64,000 nucleotides of DNA from JBAVVD01 sp049697115. Lineage in GTDB: Bacteria > Acidobacteriota > Aminicenantia > Aminicenantales > UBA4085. Within the stretch, counting starts at the first letter, position 1. Each line of letters begins with the position of its first letter. Position numbers and translations under genes: made by a program. The stretch covers positions 1-64,000 of the forward strand of contig JBAVVD010000048.1 of the NCBI GenBank assembly GCA_049697115.1, given 5' to 3'. The notes beneath the pieces were generated by a model that saw nothing but the letters and a program-made list of their open reading frames with translations, did no database searches and was not told the DNA's origin. This document shows positions 57,453 to 64,000 of the stretch, one piece after another.

Positions 57453-58730
57453 TTAGCCTTGCAGTTTATTTCTCCCGGTTTTCATCGGCAATGTGATGAG
57501 GACCTCCGTGCCTTTCTCAAGTTCAGAGGAAACCTGAATTTTTCCCTGATAATCTTCGACGATGCGCTGAATCACAGCCATTCCCAGGCCTCTCCCGTCT
57601 CCAAACTGAGAATAAAAAGGCTCAAAAATTCTTTCCCTGACTTCTTGGCTCATTCCTTTTCCTGTGTCGGCCACTCTCAGTTTGAGTTCATTCATCTTCT
57701 CCCGTAGGAAATCGATCGTCAGCACGCCGCCTTCCGGCATGGCCTTGAGCGCATTTTTGGTCAGATTCCAGAAAATCTGCCTGAATTGATGGCTGTTTCC
57801 ATAAAAATATATTCCTGCGGCCTCATAATTCCCTTCAATTCGGTAGCGGCTGTCCAATTCGCCGCTTTTTTGAAACATGATCAACGTCTCTTTCAGGACT
57901 TCCGAAAGGTTGATCATGGAAAACACATGTTTTTCCGGCGACGCCAGGTCCAAGAACTGTTCAATCGACTGGGATGCCCGCTCGGACTCTTTGAGGATGA
58001 TGCTCATCAAATTCCTCTGTTCTTCATTGAGGGCCAGCTCCTCTTTAAGGACTTGAACCGATCCCGAAATGGCGGCCAAAGGATTTCTGATTTCATGGGC
58101 AATGAGAGCGGAAACCCGTCCCGCCGTGGCCTGATGCTCTTTGATTTCCAGCTCCTTCTGAGCCAGCCGCAGCTGCTCTCTTGTTTTTTTCAAATTTCCT
58201 TCCAAGTAATTGACCAGAAAGGCGATGACGAAAAAGAGCGCCCAGGAGATAAAGATGGTGTAAAAAACGATTCCCAATGAGAGGTCCATCTCCTGATCGC
58301 TGCGGAAGAAAGGGATAATTCCATAATACAATCCGTCGACCAGCAGCCCGAATAATATGGCGGACAGAGAGGCCACGAGATAGGTTGTCCGGCCGGAGAG
58401 AATAAGGCCGGCGGCGATGATGGCGAACACATAGAGAAAGTATATGCTGCTGGACAATCCGCCGGTGATATAGACCAGCGCCGTGATGAGCAGAAGGTCA
58501 AAGATAATCTGCATCCCCGCCTGAAAGCCATAATGTTTCTCCCAGACATAAAGTACAAGATAGACAAGGCTCAGGGCGTAGAACAGCAAAATGATCAGGT
58601 AAAAGGGACCGAGGGGGAGAAAAACAGCGGTGGATAATTGGATGATCACCGCTGAAATGAAAAGGGAAGAGACGACGAGCAACCGGCACAAAATGAGCCA
58701 AAAAACATACCTCTTCTCGACGACTCTCAT
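57453..58730 (-). CDS. Sensor histidine kinase, PilS-like
   Basis: 425 residues. About six membrane segments in the first 175 residues (as in PilS), a short cytosolic helical linker, then the HisKA domain with the phospho-His in ALIAHEIRNPLAAISGSVQVL, and the ATPase domain with N-box NLTKNALKAMPEGG, G1 DTGKGM and G2 GDGRGLGMAVIQ. It lies 15 bases upstream of the PilR-like gene in the same direction, forming a PilS/PilR two-component pair next to the pilus genes. The PAS domain of Pseudomonas PilS is not obvious. Confidence 0.9.
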   Translation of the reverse strand: MRVVEKRYVFWLILCRLLVVSSLFISAVIIQLSTAVFLPLGPFYLIILLFYALSLVYLVLYVWEKHYGFQAGMQIIFDLLLITALVYITGGLSSSIYFLYVFAIIAAGLILSGRTTYLVASLSAILFGLLVDGLYYGIIPFFRSDQEMDLSLGIVFYTIFISWALFFVIAFLVNYLEGNLKKTREQLRLAQKELEIKEHQATAGRVSALIAHEIRNPLAAISGSVQVLKEELALNEEQRNLMSIILKESERASQSIEQFLDLASPEKHVFSMINLSEVLKETLIMFQKSGELDSRYRIEGNYEAAGIYFYGNSHQFRQIFWNLTKNALKAMPEGGVLTIDFLREKMNELKLRVADTGKGMSQEVRERIFEPFYSQFGDGRGLGMAVIQRIVEDYQGKIQVSSELEKGTEVLITLPMKTGRNKLQG

Positions 58731-58735
58731 TGGCT

Positions 58736-59944
58736 TTAGAACTGCTCCATAAGCTTAAAGATGGGCAGATACATCGAAAGAACAAGCGTGCCCACCAGCC
58801 CGCCCACGAAAATTAAAAGAATTGGCTCCAATATGGAAAGAAGGGAAGCGACGGCCGCGCTCACCTCATCATCGTAAAAATCAGCCAATTTATTCAACAT
58901 CTGGTCCAGAGTTCCTGTCGCTTCTCCGACGCTGACCATCTGAATCAACATAAAGGGAAATTGTCCGGTTTCTCTAAAAGAATCCGTAAGGCTTCTTCCT
59001 TCGGTCACCGACTTCCGGGCCTTCATGATTCCGCTTTCAATGACGACATTGCCGGCCGTTGAGGAAGTGATCTTCAGGCTCTCGAGCATGGCCACACCCC
59101 CCGAAAGGAGCGTGCTCAGCGTCCGGGTCAACCGGGCAATGGAGACTTTCTTGAGAAGTTTCCCAAAAAGAGGCGTCTTGAGAAAGGCCCGGTCTGTGGC
59201 CCATCTTCCCTGCGGCGTTTTTCGGATGTATCGGAAAAGAAAAATCAAACCCATTATTCCCGCGGCAACGAAGACAATATAATTGGAGACAAAATTGCTG
59301 AGCTGGACCACCATCGCGGTCAGGAAAGGAAGATCTGCGCCAAGCTCTTTAAAGATATTGGCAAAAATCGGAATGACTTTCCACAGCAAGAAAATGGACA
59401 CAAGAATAGCGAAGAGGACAATGGCCGTTGGATAGATCATTGCCTGTTTGACCTGAGAGCGAAGCTTGACGGCTTTTTCGATGAATTCCGCCAATCGTTG
59501 GAGCATCACATCCAGAGATCCGCTCTGTTCGCCGGAAGCAATCAGATTGCAGTAAAGGTCATCAAAAGCCTTGGGGAATTTCCTTTTGGCCTGGTTCAGG
59601 CTTGACCCGGCTTCGACATCTTCTCTAACGCTGTTGATGACCTTCTTGAAATATTTATTTCGGGACTGCTCGGCAAGGATATTCAGGCTCTGAATTAACG
59701 GCAGTTCGGCATCGATCAATACGGAAAGCTGGCGGCTGTAGACGGCCAGCTCCTTGAGCGTTACTTTTTCCCTTTGCAGAAAAGGAATCTTAAGCGCGGG
59801 GCGTTTTATGGATATATTCGAAACCGTAATTTGTTCTTTCTGGAGAAGGCGCGCCATCTCTTCAGGAGAACCGGCCACCCGTTCTCCGCCGACTAAGTCT
59901 CCGTATCGATTTTTCCCTTTCCACGCATACAGGGCCATTTTCAA
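58736..59944 (-). CDS. pilC: Type IV pilus inner-membrane platform protein PilC
   Basis: 402 residues with two homologous GspF-type domains: RQLSVLIDAELPLIQSLNIL at about residue 70, and TRTLSTLLSGGVAMLESLKI at about residue 275, each followed by helices and membrane segments (three in total, the last near the C terminus). This is the PilC/GspF platform protein that couples PilB/PilT to the pilus. The order pilB-pilT-pilC upstream of the regulators is typical of type IV pili. The true start may be the Met at residue 3. Confidence 0.95.
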   Translation of the reverse strand: MKMALYAWKGKNRYGDLVGGERVAGSPEEMARLLQKEQITVSNISIKRPALKIPFLQREKVTLKELAVYSRQLSVLIDAELPLIQSLNILAEQSRNKYFKKVINSVREDVEAGSSLNQAKRKFPKAFDDLYCNLIASGEQSGSLDVMLQRLAEFIEKAVKLRSQVKQAMIYPTAIVLFAILVSIFLLWKVIPIFANIFKELGADLPFLTAMVVQLSNFVSNYIVFVAAGIMGLIFLFRYIRKTPQGRWATDRAFLKTPLFGKLLKKVSIARLTRTLSTLLSGGVAMLESLKITSSTAGNVVIESGIMKARKSVTEGRSLTDSFRETGQFPFMLIQMVSVGEATGTLDQMLNKLADFYDDEVSAAVASLLSILEPILLIFVGGLVGTLVLSMYLPIFKLMEQF

Positions 59945-59953
59945 CCTCTTCTC

Positions 59954-61072
59954 TTATTGTTTTTTGGCATTGGCCGCATAGCCGAAAGAAATATGCCGAG
60001 AGGATTCTCTCTTTTGAATGATCTCCGTCAATTCCTCCGGAAAGGAGGTGACGAACATGGCCGTCTCCAGGGTAATGAGCTTGTTAAAATAAAGATTGGC
60101 CAGAGACTGATTGAAGGTCTGCATCCCATATTTCTCCTGCCCCAATTGCATGGATGAGTAGATCTGATGAAGTTTGTTCTCTCTGATGAGATTCCGTATG
60201 GCCGAATTCGGGATGAGGATCTCCGTAGCCAAAACCCTTCCCTTTCCGTCTGCCCGGGGCAGTAGAGCCTGTGTCACCACCGCTTCCAGGGTCATGGAAA
60301 GCATAATTCTCGCCTGGGACTGGTATTGGGGCGGAAAAATATCTATGATGCGGGAGATTGTCTCTGAAGCCGAATTGGTATGGAGGGTGGAAAAAGTCAG
60401 ATGGCCGGTTTCGGCCACGCGTAAAGTCGCCTCCACAGTCTCTAAATCCCTCATTTCTCCGACAAGGACGACATCCGGGTCTTCACGCAAAACGGAACGG
60501 AGCGCATTGGCATAGGATAATGTATCCACATATAGCTCTCTCTGGTTAATCAGGGCTTTTTTGGGAGTAAAAAAGTATTCGATCGGGTCTTCGATGGTGA
60601 CAACATGAACGTCTCTTTCGTTGTTAATATGATCTATCATACACGCCAGAGTGGTGGATTTTCCGCATCCGGTCGGCCCGGTGATCAGAATGAGTCCGCG
60701 CGGCAAATAGCAGAGCTGGGAAACGCGCTGGGGAATTCCCAGTTTTGAAAAGCTCCACATTTCCGGGAGAAACCTCCGGATAGCCGCGCCCACAGCCCCT
60801 TTCTGCATGAAAATGTTGGCCCTGAACCTCCCCAGTTCTTTAATGCCGAAAGAAAAATCCAGCTCCAGCTTTTCTTCGAACAGTTTCTTCTGTTTGTCCG
60901 TTAAAATGCTATAAATGAGCTGCTTGGTCTCCACCGGATTGAGCGGGGGATAGTCGATGGACTTGAGCCCTCCATGGACCCTGAGCCGGGGCGGCACATA
61001 AGTCGTAATATGCAAATCACTGGCATCCGCATCCACAGCAATCTTGAGTAACTCATGAATGGAAAGGCTCAT
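59954..61072 (-). CDS. pilT: Twitching motility ATPase PilT
   Basis: 372 residues. PilT is the hexameric ATPase that retracts type IV pili. The N-terminal domain has DASDLHITTYVPPRLRVHGGL, then Walker A GPTGCGKSTTLACMID, Asp box (VTIEDPIEYFF), Walker B (VVLVGEMRDLETV) and His box (TGHLTFSTLHTNSA), plus the AIRNLIRENKLHQIYSSMQ retraction-associated C-terminal stretch. All motifs are intact; a retraction ATPase supports twitching and DNA uptake with ComEC. It lies 10 bases upstream of pilC. Confidence 0.97.
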   Translation of the reverse strand: MSLSIHELLKIAVDADASDLHITTYVPPRLRVHGGLKSIDYPPLNPVETKQLIYSILTDKQKKLFEEKLELDFSFGIKELGRFRANIFMQKGAVGAAIRRFLPEMWSFSKLGIPQRVSQLCYLPRGLILITGPTGCGKSTTLACMIDHINNERDVHVVTIEDPIEYFFTPKKALINQRELYVDTLSYANALRSVLREDPDVVLVGEMRDLETVEATLRVAETGHLTFSTLHTNSASETISRIIDIFPPQYQSQARIMLSMTLEAVVTQALLPRADGKGRVLATEILIPNSAIRNLIRENKLHQIYSSMQLGQEKYGMQTFNQSLANLYFNKLITLETAMFVTSFPEELTEIIQKRESSRHISFGYAANAKKQ

Positions 61073-61084
61073 AGCAAAATCCTC

Positions 61085-62809
61085 CTAATCCTTCACTGTC
61101 TCTCGAAGCACCTCATCAATGGAAGTGACGCCGGTCTTAATCTTGACCAATCCGCTCCGTCGCAGGGTCGTCATTCCCTGCTCCATCGCCTTCTTTTTAA
61201 TTTCTTTGGACTGGGCTTTAAGGAGTATGAGTTCTTTTATGCTTGGGGTAACTTCCATGACTTCAAAAAGAGCTGTTCGCCCTTTATAACCCGTGTTGTT
61301 ACACGCCTCACATCCCTTGGGGGCAAGAATGGTGACCGCCTCTGCCTCCTCATTGGAAAAGCCCAATTCCAAAAGGGTTTGTTGAGGGACATCCTGAGGA
61401 ACATTGCATTTCTTGCACAGGCGCCTGACAAGCCTCTGGGCCACGATGAGAATAATGGAATCCGCAATTAAAAAGGGCTCGACATTCATGTTGATCAGTC
61501 TGTGAATCGTGCTGGCCGCATCATTCGTATGGACCGTTGAAAAAACCAGATGTCCTGTCAGCGCGGCCTTAATGGCAATGTCCGCCGTTTCGGTATCCCT
61601 CATTTCTCCGACGAGCATGACGTCCGGATCCTGCCTGAGGAAGGCGCGGAGAGAGGTGGCAAAATCCAAGTTGATTTCCTCACGGATGTTGACCTGATTG
61701 ATGCCCGGTATATAGAATTCGACGGGATCTTCAGCTGTCATGATATTCTTTTCAAGAGCGTTGAGGTTTGAAATCGCCGAATAGAGAGTATTCGTCTTGC
61801 CGCTTCCCGTAGGGCCGGTGACCAAGATAATCCCCCAGGGCCTGACAATGGCCTTCTTGAACACATCGAGAGACTCCGGCTCAAAGCCCAATTGGGTCAA
61901 GTCCGTCTTCAGCCCTTCCCGGTCCAGAATTCGAGTCACGACTTTCTCTCCGAAAATCGTGGGAAGAGAGGAGACGCGCATGTCGACTTCTTTGCGTCCG
62001 CCTTTCTCAAGTTTGGCCTTCATTTTAATCCGTCCGTCCTGGGGCAGTCTCTTCTCGGCAATATTCATGTTGGAAAGGATCTTGATCCGCGAAATCACGG
62101 GGTTCTTGAATTTCAAGGGAAGATTCATGGTTTCATAGAGAATTCCGTCAATGCGGTACCGCACCCGGAAGGAGCGTTCGTACGATTCGAAATGGACATC
62201 GCTGGCCCCTTTTTTAATGGCTTCAATAAGTATGTTATTCACAAGGGTGATGATCGGCGCCTCGTCCGATGCCTGTTCAGCTTCTTCGACATCATAATCT
62301 TCTTTGGGCTCTTCAATAATGCTGACCCTGGAATCCTCTGCCAGTTCGATATCCTCAATCGCTTTTTTGGCCTTCAGGGCATGAGAGGAGCCGTAGTGTT
62401 TATTAATGGCATTCATGATGCCCATTTCTGAAGCAATGACCGGCTGGATGCTGAGTCCGGTCCGGAAGCGAATATCTTCGATAATCTCCAAATCCGTTGG
62501 GTCAACCATGGCTAGGGTCAAAAAGGAACGAATGCGGTGGATGGGCATGATTAAATATTTTTTGGCAATTTCCGGCTGGATGAGATTGATCACGTCGGAG
62601 TAGACCTCGAACTGATCCAGGTCGATATAGGGGTAGCCAAGCTGCCGGCTCAAACCCTGGGCCATTTCTTCTCCACTGACATAACCAAGGGCAATAATCG
62701 CGCTCCCCAGGGAAACCTCATGTTTCTTTTGGAAGTCCTGAGCGGATCGCAGCTGCTCCGGAGCTATGATTTTTTCACGGACAAGCACTTCCCCAAGAGT
62801 TGAGCCCAT
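61085..62809 (-). CDS. pilB: Type IV pilus assembly ATPase PilB
   Basis: 574 residues, the extension ATPase. An MshEN-type N-terminal domain (GSTLGEVLVREKIIAPEQL; LSRQLGYPYIDLDQFEV) precedes the ATPase core: Walker A GPTGSGKTNTLYSAI, Asp box (TAEDPVEF), Walker B (VMLVGEMRDTETA), His box (TGHLVFSTVHTND) and the zinc-binding CKKC ... CEAC pair of PilB/GspE. Pilus context with PilT and PilC makes it PilB rather than GspE. It heads the minus-strand pilus operon. Confidence 0.96.
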   Translation of the reverse strand: MGSTLGEVLVREKIIAPEQLRSAQDFQKKHEVSLGSAIIALGYVSGEEMAQGLSRQLGYPYIDLDQFEVYSDVINLIQPEIAKKYLIMPIHRIRSFLTLAMVDPTDLEIIEDIRFRTGLSIQPVIASEMGIMNAINKHYGSSHALKAKKAIEDIELAEDSRVSIIEEPKEDYDVEEAEQASDEAPIITLVNNILIEAIKKGASDVHFESYERSFRVRYRIDGILYETMNLPLKFKNPVISRIKILSNMNIAEKRLPQDGRIKMKAKLEKGGRKEVDMRVSSLPTIFGEKVVTRILDREGLKTDLTQLGFEPESLDVFKKAIVRPWGIILVTGPTGSGKTNTLYSAISNLNALEKNIMTAEDPVEFYIPGINQVNIREEINLDFATSLRAFLRQDPDVMLVGEMRDTETADIAIKAALTGHLVFSTVHTNDAASTIHRLINMNVEPFLIADSIILIVAQRLVRRLCKKCNVPQDVPQQTLLELGFSNEEAEAVTILAPKGCEACNNTGYKGRTALFEVMEVTPSIKELILLKAQSKEIKKKAMEQGMTTLRRSGLVKIKTGVTSIDEVLRETVKD

Positions 62810-63187
62810 TCCTATTCCTTTCCCATTAAAACAAAATTAAATAAATTGACAATTTTTGTCAACTTTTCTCCTATAAACTTAAGGACGAATATTTTCTTTG
62901 AATTTTCTCTCCTCTATTTAAAAGCATTTTACATAAACTTTTTTGACATTGGCTTTTATATTGGCCGACATGCTTATTGGGGTCAATCACCATTCAAGAG
63001 GATTTATAAGGTGAATTTCTGCCAGAACCTATCACCCCAAAAGGCTATTTAAAGTCAAATTACCTGTTTTTTTCAATTTTTTTCATGCTATTTCGACTAA
63101 TTTAATCGCCGAATTATTATTTATTGGATCAGAATCTCAGGTGAGAAAGAAGAAGAAAGAAAGTGAGTTGAAAAGGAGAAGAAGAAG
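62810..63187. other. Divergent region between pilB and the PAS sensor gene
   Basis: 378 AT-rich bases with no gene. At 62846-62862 it holds a perfect palindrome, TTGACAA-TTT-TTGTCAA, 37 bases before the pilB start. It contains the TGACA/TGTCA boxes also found in the pilin enhancer at 55975-56020, so a shared regulator is plausible. No convincing -35/-10 or sigma-54 pair was found on either strand; the plus-strand gene has a GGAG ribosome-binding site near 63173. Confidence 0.5.
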
Positions 63188-64000
63188 ATGATGACGACCA
63201 AAGAACTTTACCGCACCCTCGTTGAAAACGCCTTTGACGGCATATACATCTCATCCCCTCATGGCTTTGAATTCGTTAACCCCGCCTTTGAAAAGCTGGT
63301 TGGCTTCACACTCAATGAAATCTGCCGGAACGGATTCAATTTTATGAATCTTATCCATCCGGACGACAGAAAGCTCATCCAAACGAGAAAAAACGCGCTG
63401 GAAAGAAATGAAACTCTGCCCCCTCTTTATGAATTCCGGATCATTCCCAAGGAAGGAGGAATCAGGTATGTGGAAGTGAGCACAGTTCCCCTCAACGGAA
63501 GCAAAGGAAGAATCCTCGGGCTGATCAGGGATACGACCCGACGCAAACATGCCGAACTGGCTCTTTATGAAAGCGAAGAGAAATACCGCTATCTCGTCGA
63601 ACGCGCCAACGAGGGGATTGCCATCGTTCAGGAGGGAAGGTTCCAGTATGTCAATCCGAAACTTCTGAAACTTCTGGGCTACTCCATGGAGGAGGTCATT
63701 CACCGTTCGTTCACGGACTTAATTCAGATGAACGGACTGGACGACCTGATCACTCCCTCTGGACTTCATTCCTCAAGTGAAGAAGCCAACAGGACTTGCG
63801 AAGTGACGGCCAGGCGTAAGGACAGCCGAACGATTCCTCTTGAGTTGAACGCCGGGATCATCAACTATCAGGGAAAGCCCGCAAGCCTGATATTCTTCCG
63901 CGACATCACAGAACGGAAGCATGCTGAAGAAGAGCTCAATCAGACTTTGAAAAAATTGCGAAAAGCCATTGGGGCAACGATCCAGGCCATCACCAAGACC
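63188..64000 (+). CDS. PAS-PAS sensor protein, N-terminal part
   Basis: 271 residues in the window; the frame is open at its end. Two PAS domains are visible: YRTLVENAFDGIYISSPHGF with FEFVNPAFEKLVGFT (about 6-125) and YRYLVERANEGIAIVQEGRF with FQYVNPKLLKLLGYS (about 135-255). Each ends in a PAC-type segment (GLIRDTTRRKHAE and FFRDITERKHAEEEL). The helix after the second, LKKLRKAIGATIQAITKT, is the linker that in many proteins precedes an HD-GYP domain (cyclic-di-GMP phosphodiesterase); this output domain is predicted, not seen. It diverges from pilB. Confidence 0.9.
   Translation, partial: MMTTKELYRTLVENAFDGIYISSPHGFEFVNPAFEKLVGFTLNEICRNGFNFMNLIHPDDRKLIQTRKNALERNETLPPLYEFRIIPKEGGIRYVEVSTVPLNGSKGRILGLIRDTTRRKHAELALYESEEKYRYLVERANEGIAIVQEGRFQYVNPKLLKLLGYSMEEVIHRSFTDLIQMNGLDDLITPSGLHSSSEEANRTCEVTARRKDSRTIPLELNAGIINYQGKPASLIFFRDITERKHAEEELNQTLKKLRKAIGATIQAITKT

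Overview
The window is chromosomal DNA from a diderm (Gram-negative-type) bacterium. LPS genes (lptE, lpxK, an lpxL-type acyltransferase, a GmhA-type isomerase), type IV pilus genes (pilB, pilT, pilC, pilS/pilR-like, two pilins) and a sigma-54 promoter support this. The EF-G resembles the spirochaete/planctomycete/mitochondrial type. The overall gene mix suggests an Aminicenantes/Acidobacteriota-like lineage, but the sequence alone does not settle the phylum. No tRNA, rRNA, CRISPR array or IS transposase was seen.

Layout. 1-5.8 kb: end of ftsY, then a coupled riboflavin block (ribD-ribE-ribBA), a HEAT-repeat protein and a sulfatase-fold protein. 5.9-13.9 kb, mostly minus strand: a GT-C-like membrane protein, dtd, murJ, (rpsT on plus), holA, lptE, leuS. 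14.2-22.3 kb, plus strand: EF-G, a P-loop protein, a BtuF-like binding protein, small envelope/coiled-coil proteins, enolase and the catalytic subunit of methylmalonyl-CoA mutase. 22.4-23.6 kb: a BAHD-like acyltransferase, unusual in a bacterium.

23.6-39.7 kb is an integron cassette island and the most interesting part of the window. Short stem-loop recombination sites (attC) separate unrelated small genes. The only integrase (27785-28491) is dead: most of its N-terminal domain is deleted and the first catalytic Arg is replaced by His. A 146-bp inverted repeat flanks it, and each arm ends in a recombination core that opens a cassette array, so one array faces left (27.6 to 24.2 kb) and another faces right (28.7 to 31.7 kb). 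A second, diverged inverted pair at 37436-37667 has no integrase at all and again opens a left-facing array (to about 33.2 kb) and a right-facing segment. Cassette cargo is rich in genes of the defence and toxin type: two RHH-RelE modules, a DUF4365-like nuclease, a DUF5343 + Ymh (TIGR02391) pair, two further HEPN-like proteins and a DUF3800 protein. Two alpha/beta hydrolases, an RraA-like protein, a cupin, a SnoaL-like protein and a PEGA lipoprotein also occur.

39.7-53.2 kb returns to chromosomal genes: GNAT, ogt, comEC, lpxK-lpxL, rph, a UDP-xylose-synthase-like epimerase, a GT2, a flotillin, and an aminotransferase fused to an HPr-kinase-like domain. 53.2-62.8 kb (minus strand) holds gmhA, plsC and the pilus locus. 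There a PilR-like sigma-54 activator carries an in-frame TAG in its ATPase domain and sits just upstream of a well-formed sigma-54 promoter and repeat-rich enhancer region before the pilin gene. The window ends in a truncated PAS-PAS sensor protein.
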